A stretch of 61,960 nucleotides of DNA. Source: Bryobacteraceae bacterium (lineage in GTDB: Bacteria; Acidobacteriota; Terriglobia; Bryobacterales; Bryobacteraceae). Positions 30,651 to 40,074 of this stretch are shown one piece after another. The notes under the pieces are model-generated. The model saw nothing but the letters and a program-made list of their open reading frames with translations, did no database searches and had not been told where the DNA came from. A program made the position numbers and the translations under genes. The stretch lies in the NCBI GenBank assembly GCA_023511855.1, contig JAIMAR010000001.1, positions 1-61,960 of the forward strand, written 5' to 3'. Within the stretch, counting starts at the first letter, position 1. Every line of letters begins with the position of its first letter.

Positions 30651-32747
30651 ATGACTGGCTTGATTCGCCGCATTGCGCCCTGCCTGTTGCTGCTCGCCGA
30701 AGTCATTCTCTTTTTCCGCCTCAACTTGTTTGCAGGCTACGGCATCCCCTGGGATCTGCGCGGTTTCCACCTGCCGCGCGCCTACTCCTACTCGGATGCC
30801 TTGCTGCGGGGCGAGCTCCCGCTCTGGGATCCCTATACCTACTGCGGCCGCCCCTTTCAGGCGAACATCCAGACCGCGGTCTTCTACCCGCCCATGGCCG
30901 CCGCCGCCTCGCTCGGCAGCCTGCTTGGGCAACAGCATCTGTTCCATCTGCTTCAGTTGAACGTCATCCTGCACGTGTTCCTGGCGGGCTTGTTCGCCTA
31001 CTGGCTGGCGCTCGGCCTCAAACTCAGCCTGCCGTCCGCGCTGCTGGCGGCCACCGTCTACATGCTCGGCGGATTCTTCGCAGCCCACGGGCAGCACATG
31101 GGCGCCGTCGCCATCGCTGCTTGGCTGCCGTTGGCGCTGTTGTGCGCGCTGCGCGCCCAAGCCGGAACCCGGTTGCGGTGGGGCTTGGCCTTGGCGGCGG
31201 TGCTATGCATGACCGTGCTGGCCGGATTCACTCCGCTGACTGCCGCAGTTTGGGCCGCGGCGTTTCTGTTCGTGCTGTTGCAGCACGGCCGCGGGCGGGG
31301 CGCGGCGTGGTTCCTGGCCTGCTGCGCCGGAGCCGTCTTGCTGGCCGCGGTCCAACTGCTGCCTTCGATCGAGTTGAACGGCCACAGCATCGCTCAATAC
31401 CGGACCGACTGGCTCCAAAGCGGAGGCGGCGTTCCACCCGCCGCCTTGTTGTCTCTTCTGATCCCCAATATTCACGGCGTCTTCGATCCGTCCACCTACC
31501 GCTACCCTTTCGACCTCACCTTCATGTACCTTTACTCGGGCTTGCTCGGCATTGTGCTGGCCGGCATCGGCCTGGTTCACCTGCGCAAGAACTGGCGGCT
31601 CGTGCTTTTCACACTCATCGCCGGGCTCGCCATGCTCGGCGATCAGACCCCGCTGGGACGCTGGCTTTACTCGCTTCTGCCCCAGCCGGTGCGCACCGGC
31701 TTGTATCCTGAATTCACCGAGCCGGTCTTCCTGCTGGGCTTGGCGTTGCTGGCCGGCTTGGGCTCGGATCAGGTCCTCCGCCGTTTCACCTGGCGCTGGG
31801 CTGCGGTGCTCCTCTGCGCGGCGGACCTCATTTTGGTGAGCTCCGGCCGTCCGATGAACGGCATGCCTCCGGAACGTGATCCCGTCCACCAGCGCCACGT
31901 TCTGGATGGTCGCCCCGAGACCCTTCCCCGGCTTCGAGGGTTAGCGGAAGAGGCGAATCCCCCTTGGCGTTTTGACAGCGTCACCGGCGGCGAGACCTTC
32001 GCCGCCTCCGCGCCGAAGTTTCTGCTGCCCAACGCCAATGGCAACGACCCGATGGCGCTGGCGCGCATCATTCAAGTTCGTCTGGCCTTCACTCGGGGGG
32101 AGCGTTGGGGCCGGTTTTACGAAGTCCAGGATCCTCGATCTCCCGTGCTGGACCTGCTGAATGTCCGCTTCCTCATCTCCCGTGATCGTCTGGGGGCCGG
32201 GACGAGCACGGACGGCGGACTGCTGCTCCGCGGCGAGTTCCCTGGATTTGTGGTCTACGAGCGGCCTTCGGCGTTGCCCCGCTTCTGGCTGGTCGAGCGC
32301 GTCCGGCCGGTGCAAGGCCTTCAACAGGCTGCTTCCGCACTCCGCTCGCCCGGTTTCAATCCCGTGCAGGAAGCAATCGTCGAAGGATGGGGCAATCAGG
32401 CGTCCTCTTTGGCAGGACCTCCGGGACGGGTCCGGGTCCTTCGCTATGAGCCCGGCAGGATTGAATTGGAGACCGAAGCTCCCCATCCGCAGTTCCTGGT
32501 GAGCTCGGAGGCGCACTATCCGGGCTGGCGAGCCTACGTCGACGGAACGCCTGCGCCCCTGTACTATACGAACGCCGCGTTTCGAGGCCTGAGCCTCCCC
32601 GCAGGCCGGCATGTGGTGCGCATGGAATTCCGCCCGAGGACTCTGCTCATGGGGGCTGCATTGAGCCTCGCCGCATGGATCATCTGGCTGTTATGTTGGA
32701 TAAGGCCGCGCAGACGCGACGCAAAGCTTGCTCAGATAGGAGGGTGA
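30651..32747 (+). CDS. YfhO-type polytopic membrane protein (GT-C-like)
   Basis: 698 residues from ATG 30651. An N-terminal signal-anchor is followed by the YfhO/GT-C hallmark loop ('YSYSDALLRGELPLWDPYTY', 'GRPFQANIQTAVFYPP'), around ten further membrane segments (about residues 80-430), and a soluble C-terminal domain with the characteristic 'SSEAHYPGWRAYVDG' and 'AFRGLSLPAGRHVVRMEFRP'. YfhO-family members are implicated in glycosylation of cell-envelope polymers; the donor and acceptor here are unknown. The frame extends upstream to 30522, but only ATG 30651 gives a sensible membrane start. The next gene begins 8 bases after its stop. Confidence 0.83.
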   Translation: MTGLIRRIAPCLLLLAEVILFFRLNLFAGYGIPWDLRGFHLPRAYSYSDALLRGELPLWDPYTYCGRPFQANIQTAVFYPPMAAAASLGSLLGQQHLFHLLQLNVILHVFLAGLFAYWLALGLKLSLPSALLAATVYMLGGFFAAHGQHMGAVAIAAWLPLALLCALRAQAGTRLRWGLALAAVLCMTVLAGFTPLTAAVWAAAFLFVLLQHGRGRGAAWFLACCAGAVLLAAVQLLPSIELNGHSIAQYRTDWLQSGGGVPPAALLSLLIPNIHGVFDPSTYRYPFDLTFMYLYSGLLGIVLAGIGLVHLRKNWRLVLFTLIAGLAMLGDQTPLGRWLYSLLPQPVRTGLYPEFTEPVFLLGLALLAGLGSDQVLRRFTWRWAAVLLCAADLILVSSGRPMNGMPPERDPVHQRHVLDGRPETLPRLRGLAEEANPPWRFDSVTGGETFAASAPKFLLPNANGNDPMALARIIQVRLAFTRGERWGRFYEVQDPRSPVLDLLNVRFLISRDRLGAGTSTDGGLLLRGEFPGFVVYERPSALPRFWLVERVRPVQGLQQAASALRSPGFNPVQEAIVEGWGNQASSLAGPPGRVRVLRYEPGRIELETEAPHPQFLVSSEAHYPGWRAYVDGTPAPLYYTNAAFRGLSLPAGRHVVRMEFRPRTLLMGAALSLAAWIIWLLCWIRPRRRDAKLAQIGG

Positions 32748-32755
32748 AGAACCGG

Positions 32756-34402
32756 ATGGTTGCTGAATCACGTCGATTGCAAGCAGGACCCGTTTCGACG
32801 GACTTGGTGGAGGGTGCGCTGCGCCACATCCGGGTGGGAGCTGCCGAGGCTGTCGAACGAGTCTACTTTGCCTTGCGGGATGTTGAGTGGGGAACCGTTC
32901 CCGGCCAGATCCAAAACCTGAGCATCCGCGAAGAGGCCGGTGGGTTCCAGGTGAGCTTCGACTGCCTCCACAAGCAGGGCGAGATCGATTTCGTCTGGCA
33001 AGCCGAGATCCGGGGCGAGGCCCGGGGCGCCGTTTCGTTCGCACTTTCAGGGGAAGCCCGCAGCCGCTTCCTCAGCAACCGGATCAGCCTCTGTGTCCAC
33101 CATCCTTTGTCTGCGTGCGCCGGCAAGCCTTGCCGCATTGAGAAGGCCGGTGGCGGCTGGGAGGACGCGCGCTGGCCGGATCTGATCTCGCCGCACCAGC
33201 CGTTCTTCGACATCCGCTCCATGGAGCATGAGTTCGCCCCGGGTGCGGCGGTGCGCATCCGCTTCGAAGGAGGAGTATTCGAAACCGAAGACCAGCGCAA
33301 CTGGTCGGACAACAATTTCAAGACCTACTCCCCTCCGCTGGAGTTGCCGTTCCCCGTAGAGTGGAAGCCCGGCGATCGGATCCGCCAGCGGATCGAGATC
33401 GAAGTCTCAGGCGATCTCGACCGTCTCCCGCCGGAGCCAACCGGTCCGGTGGTCATCCGCCGCCTGGATCTGCCGGCCGTGCTGCTGCCGCCGATCGGCC
33501 TATGCCTGCCTCAGCAGGGAGATCCCCTGCCGGACGCTGTGGTGGCGCGGCTTCGGCGACTGAATCTCTCGCACCTCCGCGCGGAGTTCAGCTCGGAGCG
33601 GGCCGCGGAGTTGGCCTGCCGTGAGGCGGAGCGGATCGGAGTGCCCCTGGAGGCGGTGGTGACGCTGCCCGGCCCGATCTCCAACCTCCGGCGGTTTGCT
33701 CCGCAAGTGGCGCGGTGGTTGGTGCACTCGCCCGGTCAATTAGTCACCGCCGGGGAAGCGCTGCGGGCGGCGCGGGAACAACTGGGCCCCGCCGCGGTGC
33801 TGGGCGCCGGCTCCAACAAGTACTTTGCGGAGTTGAACCGGGACCGGCTGCCCGGCCTCCAGCCGGACGGCGCCTACTATCCCGTTCACCCACAAGTTCA
33901 CGCCTGTGATGACGAAACGGTGATGAACAACGTGCGGACCCAGCGCCACGTGCTGCGCACCGCGCGTAGCTTCGCCGGCGGAGCCGCGCTGTGGGTTACT
34001 CCCATCACGCTCGGTCCCCGCACACAACCCGATCCCCGGCAACAACTGCCCTTCTGCGCCGTCTGGACCGCGGGCAGTCTCAAGCATTTGGCCGAATCGG
34101 GCGCAGCCTCCGTCACCTACTTCGAAACCCACGGCCCGCACGGAGTGCAAGAGGAGGCGGATGCGTTTCCGGTTTTCGATCTGCTGGAACGGGTGGGTGA
34201 GTTCGCGGGCGGTCAGGTAATCCCCACCGAAGGCTGCGGCCCCGGACATGCGGAGCCGCTGCTGCTGGCCAAGAATGGTCGCCGCCGCTTACTGCTGGCC
34301 AACCTGGCCCCCACTCCGGCTGAAGTGGTCTTGGAGGTGTGCGGCGGCCGCCGCATCGAATTGCCGGCTTACGGACTGGAATCCATCGACTGGGTGGAAT
34401 AG
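32756..34402 (+). CDS. Possible D-apionate lactonase-like protein
   Basis: 548 cytoplasmic residues, no signal peptide. Organisation: an N-terminal beta-rich domain (1-240) containing 'EDQRNWSDNNFKTYSPPLEL' and 'ISPHQPFFDIRSMEHE', a middle domain that looks like a TIM barrel (250-460), and a short beta ending. The first motifs recall the D-apionate lactonase (ApnL) family as I remember it; this is from memory and uncertain. AGGAGG at 32738-32743 precedes ATG 32756 by 12 bases. The GTG at 32744 overlaps the upstream stop and is too close to the binding site. Eight bases behind the YfhO-type gene, so likely cotranscribed. No other apiose-pathway gene is nearby, so the substrate may differ. Confidence 0.45.
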   Translation: MVAESRRLQAGPVSTDLVEGALRHIRVGAAEAVERVYFALRDVEWGTVPGQIQNLSIREEAGGFQVSFDCLHKQGEIDFVWQAEIRGEARGAVSFALSGEARSRFLSNRISLCVHHPLSACAGKPCRIEKAGGGWEDARWPDLISPHQPFFDIRSMEHEFAPGAAVRIRFEGGVFETEDQRNWSDNNFKTYSPPLELPFPVEWKPGDRIRQRIEIEVSGDLDRLPPEPTGPVVIRRLDLPAVLLPPIGLCLPQQGDPLPDAVVARLRRLNLSHLRAEFSSERAAELACREAERIGVPLEAVVTLPGPISNLRRFAPQVARWLVHSPGQLVTAGEALRAAREQLGPAAVLGAGSNKYFAELNRDRLPGLQPDGAYYPVHPQVHACDDETVMNNVRTQRHVLRTARSFAGGAALWVTPITLGPRTQPDPRQQLPFCAVWTAGSLKHLAESGAASVTYFETHGPHGVQEEADAFPVFDLLERVGEFAGGQVIPTEGCGPGHAEPLLLAKNGRRRLLLANLAPTPAEVVLEVCGGRRIELPAYGLESIDWVE

Positions 34403-34430
34403 GCCGGCCGGCTTGCCCCGGCTGCCGGTT

Positions 34431-35720
34431 TCATCCCACGATCGTCTGCCACAGCAGCAGCAGCGTCAGAATAATCAGCGCCACGGTAAGCGATCCGGCG
34501 ATTACATTGCCCGCTCGGCGGTTCCGCATGGAGCCCATCAGGTCGCGGCGGTTAACCAGGATCAGCATGAAGACGAGCACGAACGGCAGCAGGATGCCGT
34601 TGGCCACCTGAGAAAGAAGAATGACCTTGAGCAGCGGGATGCCCGGAATCAGCACCGCGCCCGCGCCCAGCACGATCAAGCCGGTGTAGAGAGTGTAGAA
34701 AACTTTTGCCTCGCGGAAGCTCTTATCCACGCCCGACTCGAACCCCAGTCCCTCGCAGATGTTATAGGCAGTGGCCAAAGGAAGGACCGCGGCCGAAAGC
34801 ACCGAGGCGTTCACCAGCCCCAAGCCGAACAGGAAAGAGGCGAATTCTCCCGCGAACGGCCGCAGCGCCACCGCCGCCTCCGCGGGATCTTCCAGGGCTC
34901 CCAAGCCCGCCTTATGGATCGTCGCGGCGCAGGCTACGACGATGAAGAACGCCACGACGTCGGTGATAATGCACCCCACGATCACATCCCACTTGGCCAA
35001 CCGGTAGTCTTTCTTCGTGAGACCCTTCTCGACGATCGCCGCTTGGAGGTAAAACTGCATCCAGGGAGTAATGGTCGTGCCGATCAGCCCGATCACCATC
35101 GTGGTGTAGGCGTGCTCGGCGCGAAACTGGGGCACGACGGTGCTGTACAGCGCTTCGCTCCAGTCCGGCTTGGCCAGGATGGCGGAGATCGGGTAGGCGA
35201 AATAAATCAGCGAGAACAGAATCAGAAGCCGCTCCACCGGCCGGTAAGTCCCCTTTACGATTACTATCCAAACCAAAAATGCGCCGATGGGGACCGAGAT
35301 GTACTTACTAACTCCGAAGATCGCCATCCCGGAGGCGATTCCGGCAAACTCCGCCATGATGTTACCCAGATCCGCCAGGCTGAGCAGGAACATCGCCAGA
35401 AAGGTCATGCGCAGCCCGAATTCTTCTCGGATCAGGTCGGAGAGCCCCTTGCCGGTGACCACCCCCATGCGCGCCGCCATCTCCTGCACGACGATCAAGG
35501 CGATGGTGATCGGGATCAGCGTCCACAGCAGGGAGTAGCCGAACTTGGCCCCCGCTTGGGAGTATGTCAGGATGCCGCCCGGATCGTTGTCGACATTAGC
35601 GGTGACGAAACCCGGGCCCAGGATGGCCACGAACGCCAGAATCCGGTAGCGCAGCATCCCCATACCAAAGCTGCGGCGGGGGCGGCTGGGCGCCACATCG
35701 TGCCCCGTCTGGCGCGTCAA
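34431..35720 (-). CDS. NRAMP-family metal transporter, atypical motifs
   Basis: 429 residues with 11 membrane segments in the NRAMP/SLC11 (LeuT-fold) pattern. Canonical transition-metal transporters carry DPGN in TM1 and MPH in TM6. Here TM1 reads 'NDPGGILTYSQAG' (Asp46 kept, Asn replaced by Gly49) and TM6 reads 'TTITPWMQFYLQAA' (Met replaced by Thr218, His by Trp220). Loss of the Met/Asn ligands is reminiscent of NRAMP-related Mg2+ transporters, so Mg2+ or another hard cation is plausible rather than Mn2+/Fe2+ (inference). Start is TTG 35720, supported by AAGGAGG 6 bases upstream. A short ORF with its own strong binding site lies 82 bases ahead. Confidence 0.88.
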   Translation of the reverse strand: MTRQTGHDVAPSRPRRSFGMGMLRYRILAFVAILGPGFVTANVDNDPGGILTYSQAGAKFGYSLLWTLIPITIALIVVQEMAARMGVVTGKGLSDLIREEFGLRMTFLAMFLLSLADLGNIMAEFAGIASGMAIFGVSKYISVPIGAFLVWIVIVKGTYRPVERLLILFSLIYFAYPISAILAKPDWSEALYSTVVPQFRAEHAYTTMVIGLIGTTITPWMQFYLQAAIVEKGLTKKDYRLAKWDVIVGCIITDVVAFFIVVACAATIHKAGLGALEDPAEAAVALRPFAGEFASFLFGLGLVNASVLSAAVLPLATAYNICEGLGFESGVDKSFREAKVFYTLYTGLIVLGAGAVLIPGIPLLKVILLSQVANGILLPFVLVFMLILVNRRDLMGSMRNRRAGNVIAGSLTVALIILTLLLLWQTIVG

Positions 35721-35802
35721 CGCGGGCCTCCTTGGAGCCGCTTGGCCCGCTGTCCCGCGGCTGCGCTATGACGAAAGCGGTTAGACGGGCGGCGTGCGGT
35801 CT

Positions 35803-35913
35803 TTAGGGCAGCGCGGATAAGGCCGCCGGGTGGGGCAAACGAGATGGAGGCTCTTCCGGTTCTCGCCACTGGTCTTTCTCTGTCACCCGCGAGGCTGCGT
35901 CACCCTCGCTCAT
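35803..35913 (-). CDS. Small ORF upstream of the NRAMP gene
   Basis: 36-codon frame, ATG 35913 to TAA 35803, preceded by AAGGAGG 8 bases upstream, one of the strongest ribosome binding sites in the window. The peptide is charged and Pro-rich with no signal, membrane segment or known family. It lies 82 bases before the NRAMP TTG on the same strand, so it may be a regulatory upstream ORF or a small real protein. The region ahead (35914-36142) contains a short hairpin around 35941-35962, but no riboswitch I recognise. Confidence 0.45.
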   Translation of the reverse strand: MSEGDAASRVTEKDQWREPEEPPSRLPHPAALSALP

Positions 35914-36142
35914 GCCGGGAGCCTCCTTTTTGTTGAGATATCGCCCGAAAAGATCGGCGATTAGAAAACACAGTGTAGCCGCCCGCCCGCGCCTGCGTCA
36001 ATAGAGGCTCGGGTTGTGTCAACACACAGCCGCGAGGCCGCTGGGGCCAATCGCAGGCACCGCGAGCGACCGAACGCGGTACTTGGACGCTTGGCTCTGT
36101 GCGAAGATCTGTTAGACGGGAAAGGAAAGAGACGATCCCACC

Positions 36143-37173
36143 ATGACCCCGGCTCAGGCTTACGACCGCGCCGCCGGCGAAATCAGGAAACCAGTCAAGG
36201 AACGAACGGGACCGGCGCCGGATCTGCGCGAAATGATTCGTTTCGCCACCTTGGCGGCTTCCAGCCACAACACCCAGCCTTGGAAATTCCGTATTGGCCG
36301 CGACTGCATTGAGGTGCTGCCCGATTTTTCCCGGCGCTGCCCGGTGGTCGACCCGGACGACTCCCATCTTTTCAAGAGCCTCGGCTGCGCGGCGGAGAAT
36401 CTGGTGCATGCCGCCGCGGCGCAGGGCTATCAAGCTGAGACGCTGTTCAACCCGCTGGCGGAGTCGGTCAGGGTGCTCTTGGAGCCGTCGCCCGCAGCTC
36501 AGGGCGGGGAGCTCTTCCAGGCCATAACTGTCCGTCAGTGCACCAAGACTCTCTACGACGGTCAGCCCCTCGCGGCTGCGCAGCTTCGGCAACTGGAGCA
36601 GGCCGGGCAAAGTCCCGGGGTGAGGCCGTGCTGTTGACCGAACCGGCGCAGATCGAATCTGTTGTCGAGTATGTGAATCAGGCTAACCTGGCGCAACTAT
36701 CCGACCCGGCGTTCCGCCAAGAGCTGGTTTCCTGGATTCGCTTCAATCCCAGCGCAGCGCTGCGTAAAGGCGACGGTCTGGCAGGCCGCACCACCGGACA
36801 ACCCGCTCTTCCTACCTGGCTGGCCAAGCGGATTATCCGCTTTGTGCTTACACCCAAGGCTCAAGCTGATTTGGACGCAAGAAACATTCGAAGTTCTTCC
36901 GCGATAGCCATTTTCGTTTCCGCCCGCGATGACAAAGAGGCGTGGGTAGAAACCGGACGCGCTTATGAGCGCTTCGCGCTCCAGGCGGCAGCCCTCGAAA
37001 TCCGGAACGCCTTCCTCAACCAGCCCATCGAGGTTCGCTCGCTGCGGCCCCAATTCGAATCGTGGTTGGGTCTGAAAGAAGAAAAGGCTCAGCTCATGGT
37101 GCGCATCGGCTGCGCGCCCCTGGCTCCCTACAGTCTCCGCCGTCCGCTTGAGGAAGTCATTCTCTTTTCCTAG
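36143..37173 (+). pseudogene. Acg-type nitroreductase family protein, frameshifted
   Basis: Two overlapping frames together encode one FMN-binding nitroreductase of the Acg group. The first, from ATG 36143, has the signature 'ASSHNTQPWKFRIG' and ends at 36637. The second carries the remainder, 'VVEYVNQANLAQLSDPAFRQ' to 'EKAQLMVRIG', and ends at 37173. The switch falls at about 36610-36620 in TCCCGGGG; restoring one base there would fuse the halves ('LEQAGQS' to 'GEAVLLTEP'). Both parts look intact otherwise, so this is either a very recent mutation or a homopolymer sequencing error. Joined length about 343 residues, normal for the family. Confidence 0.8.
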
Positions 37174-37315
37174 CATCTCCCACGCGGCAATCCAGCCGGT
37201 TCGGAACCGGCACGCGCTCGCTCCCCAGTGCCACGGTCCTTCGATCCCCCGTCCGCTGCATGGGGTCGATGAACGCCTGGCGGCGAAAGATTGGCCGCCG
37301 GGCTGTACCGCTGGC

Positions 37316-38605
37316 TCAGGATTCCGCCTCGGCCGTCTCGAGCGGCGGCAGCAACTCTTCCCCTTCGCTGCGCGCCACAAAGGCCGCGCAGGCCAAATCT
37401 CCGGTCACGTTGATCACCGTGCGGGCCATGTCCAGGATCCGGTCTACCCCCAGAATCAACGCGATGCCCGTCTCCGCCTGCGCTCCCAGGCCGACTGATT
37501 GGAGCACGATGATCAACATGATGACGCCGGCGCCGGGCACCCCCGCCGTTCCGATGGCCGCCAGCGTCACCGTCAGCACGATCGTGAGGTGCTGGCTCAG
37601 CGACATGGGAACCGCGTAGATCTGGGCGATGAACATCACCGCGATCGCCTGATACAGGGCTGTGCCGTCCATGTTGATCGTCGCGCCGAGAGGCAGCACA
37701 AACCTGGCGATGCCATTTGAGACGCCCAGCTTGCGTTCCGCCGTCTCGAGCGTGAGTGGCAATGTGGCGTTCGAGCTGGAAGTCGAGAAGGCGAACAGTT
37801 GTACGGCCGCGATGCGCCGGAAGAACTCCCGCGGGCCGATGCGCGCAGTCACGCGCACCAGAGGCGCCAAAACGAGGAAGTTGTGCAGCGCTAGCCCTCC
37901 CAGAACGAGCAGGGTGTAGACCAGCAGGCTGCGCAAAAGGTCGACCCCGAACCGCGAGCTCACCACGGCAATCAGCGCGAAGACCGCGTAGGGCGCCAGT
38001 TTCATCACCCAATGAATGATCACCGTGCAGGCTTGGCTGACCGCCTCCATTAGGCCGACAATGGGCGCCCGCCGTTCGCTGGATAGCGTGGCCACAGCCG
38101 CGCCGAAGATCAGGGCGAAGAAGATCAGCGGCAGCAGGTCGAACTCCGCCGCAGCCTGCACCGGATTGCGCGGGATAAGCTTCAACACGAAGCCGGTGAA
38201 AGACAGCGAAGGCTCCGCGCGCTGAACGAATTCGGAGGCGGAGCCGGACAGGCGGGCGGCCAGCGCATCCCTCGTGGCCGGATCGATCCGGCTGCCGGGG
38301 CGGACCAGGTCGGAAAGAATCAACCCCAACGCAGCCGCGGCCGCTGTGGTGAACAAGTAGAAGACGACCGCTTTGGCTCCTACTCGGCCCAAACGGCTCA
38401 AATCACCAATTGACGCCGCTCCGGCCACAATGCTGGCCACCACCAGCGGCACCACGATCATCGTGATGAGCCGGATGAACGCCAGCCCGAGAGGCTCTAA
38501 GTTCCCCAGGACCGTTCGCAACCACTCGATCCCGCCGAGATTGGCCGTTAGGCCGGCCGCCAGCCCCGCCGCCATTCCGATCAAGATCTTGTGATGAAGC
38601 GCCAT
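37316..38605 (-). CDS. Dicarboxylate/amino acid:cation symporter (DAACS)
   Basis: 429-residue secondary transporter of the glutamate/aspartate/C4-dicarboxylate family (GltP/DctA type), taking up acidic substrates with Na+ or H+. Membrane segments throughout, with the HP1 Ser-rich motif 'FSTSSSNATLPLTLETAE', 'PLGATINMDGTALYQ' (TM7) and 'AAIGTAGVPGAGVIML' (HP2). The HP1 motif has Asn where many members have Ala/Thr. It begins 3 bases downstream of ubiD, so the two share a transcript; uptake of a carboxylate for the decarboxylase is an attractive but unproven link. Confidence 0.92.
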   Translation of the reverse strand: MALHHKILIGMAAGLAAGLTANLGGIEWLRTVLGNLEPLGLAFIRLITMIVVPLVVASIVAGAASIGDLSRLGRVGAKAVVFYLFTTAAAAALGLILSDLVRPGSRIDPATRDALAARLSGSASEFVQRAEPSLSFTGFVLKLIPRNPVQAAAEFDLLPLIFFALIFGAAVATLSSERRAPIVGLMEAVSQACTVIIHWVMKLAPYAVFALIAVVSSRFGVDLLRSLLVYTLLVLGGLALHNFLVLAPLVRVTARIGPREFFRRIAAVQLFAFSTSSSNATLPLTLETAERKLGVSNGIARFVLPLGATINMDGTALYQAIAVMFIAQIYAVPMSLSQHLTIVLTVTLAAIGTAGVPGAGVIMLIIVLQSVGLGAQAETGIALILGVDRILDMARTVINVTGDLACAAFVARSEGEELLPPLETAEAES

Positions 38606-38608
38606 GAT

Positions 38609-40054
38609 CTAGAGGCCCGCCTGTTTCCAAAGCTCATCCACGCGGCGTTTCACTTCCGGGTTCATCTCGATCACATCCGGCCAAGGCCGGGTGAAGCCTT
38701 CCTCGGGCCATTTGCGCGTGGCGTCGACACCCATCTTGGAACCGAAATTCGGCAGGCGGCTGGCGTGATCCAGCGAATCGACGGGTCCCAGCACGAACTC
38801 GATGTCCCGCTGCGGGTCGATGTTGTTCAATACCCGCCAGGCCACCTCGCGCGGGTTCTGCACGTCGACATCCTCATCCACAACCACGATGCACTTGGAA
38901 AACATCGCTTGGCCCAGGCCCCAGATCGCATGCATCACCTTCCGCGCGTGCAGCGGATAGGACTTCCGGATGGACACCAAAATGAGATTATGGAAAACCC
39001 CTTCGGCGGGCATCGAGATGTCGCGAATTTCGGGGAGCTGAAGGCGCATCAGCGGCAGGAAGATCCGCTCGATCGCTTTGCCCATGTAGTAATCCTCCAT
39101 GGGTGGAGGACCCACGATGGTCGTCGCGTAAATCGGATTCCGGCGCTGAGTGATGCAGGTGACGTGAAAGACCGGATACTGGTCCTCCAGCGAATAGTAT
39201 CCAGTGTGGTCGCCGAATGGACCTTCCGTGCGCGTCTCGCCCGGTTCTACATAGCCTTCCAGGACGATTTCGGAGTTGGCCGGCACCTCCAGGTCGGAGG
39301 TTTCGCACTTCACCATTTCAACCGGCCTGCCGCGCAGGAATCCGGCGATCATCATCTCGTCCAGATCCGGCGGCAGCGGCAGGATGGCTGAATACATGGT
39401 GGCCGGATCGCTGCCGATGGCTACGGCCACATCCATGCGCCGCGCCCCGGCGGCGCTCAGCCGGCGATAGTGTTCCGCGCCTTGCTTGTGCGTCTGCCAG
39501 TGCATCCCGGTGGTCCGCTCGTCGAACACCTGCATGCGGTACATGCCGCAGTTGCGCTTGCCGGTCTCCGGGTTGCGTGTGAAAACCATGGGCAGCGTGA
39601 TGAAACGGCCGCCGTCCTTGGGCCAGCACTGGAGAATAGGGTAGTCGAACAGGGAGAAATTCTCGCGGCGGATGACCTCCTTGCACGGCCCGGTGGAGAC
39701 CGTTTTGGGGAAGAACGAGCCCATCTCGGCCAGCTTCGGCAGCATCTTCAGCTTGCCCACCAGTCCTTGCGGCATCCGCATCTCCAGGTATTCGGAGATC
39801 CGCCGCGCCACCTCTTCCACCGAATCGACCTCCAGGGCGATCTCCATCTTGCGCATCGAGGCGAAGCCGTTGATGAAGACTGGCACGGAGGAACCTTTCG
39901 GCTTTTCGAACAGGAGCGCCGGACCGCCGCTCTTGACGGCGCGGTCGGCGAACTCGGCGATCTCCAGAACCGGGTCCACTTCGAAAGAGATGCGTTTCAA
40001 CTCGCCCTGCCGTTCGAGGGCCGCAATAAATTCCCGGAGATCCGAATACGCCAT
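38609..40054 (-). CDS. UbiD-family prenylated-FMN decarboxylase
   Basis: 481 residues. UbiD enzymes reversibly decarboxylate aromatic or alpha,beta-unsaturated acids using prenylated FMN made by UbiX. Family markers: 'FRLF'-like opening 'DLREFIAALERQGELKRI', 'GMYRMQVFDERTTGMHWQTH' and the active-site loop 'RTEGPFGDHTGYYS'. It could serve quinone biosynthesis (UbiD or a menaquinone-pathway equivalent) or aromatic catabolism; no ubiX or other quinone gene lies in the window. ATG 40054 has AAAGGAGG 8 bases ahead. Cotranscribed with the DAACS transporter and divergent from fabG. Confidence 0.9.
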   Translation of the reverse strand: MAYSDLREFIAALERQGELKRISFEVDPVLEIAEFADRAVKSGGPALLFEKPKGSSVPVFINGFASMRKMEIALEVDSVEEVARRISEYLEMRMPQGLVGKLKMLPKLAEMGSFFPKTVSTGPCKEVIRRENFSLFDYPILQCWPKDGGRFITLPMVFTRNPETGKRNCGMYRMQVFDERTTGMHWQTHKQGAEHYRRLSAAGARRMDVAVAIGSDPATMYSAILPLPPDLDEMMIAGFLRGRPVEMVKCETSDLEVPANSEIVLEGYVEPGETRTEGPFGDHTGYYSLEDQYPVFHVTCITQRRNPIYATTIVGPPPMEDYYMGKAIERIFLPLMRLQLPEIRDISMPAEGVFHNLILVSIRKSYPLHARKVMHAIWGLGQAMFSKCIVVVDEDVDVQNPREVAWRVLNNIDPQRDIEFVLGPVDSLDHASRLPNFGSKMGVDATRKWPEEGFTRPWPDVIEMNPEVKRRVDELWKQAGL

Positions 40055-40074
40055 GCGTGAAGCCTCCTTTCTAC

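Noticed and set aside
34248-35771. 507-codon forward frame across the NRAMP gene
   Set aside because: Translation is low-complexity Gln/Arg/Asp/His and antisense to an evident NRAMP transporter.
35721-36142. Manganese (yybP-ykoY) or Mg2+ riboswitch before the NRAMP gene
   Set aside because: I looked for the conserved core of these riboswitches in the leader and did not find it; only a short ORF and a weak hairpin are present.
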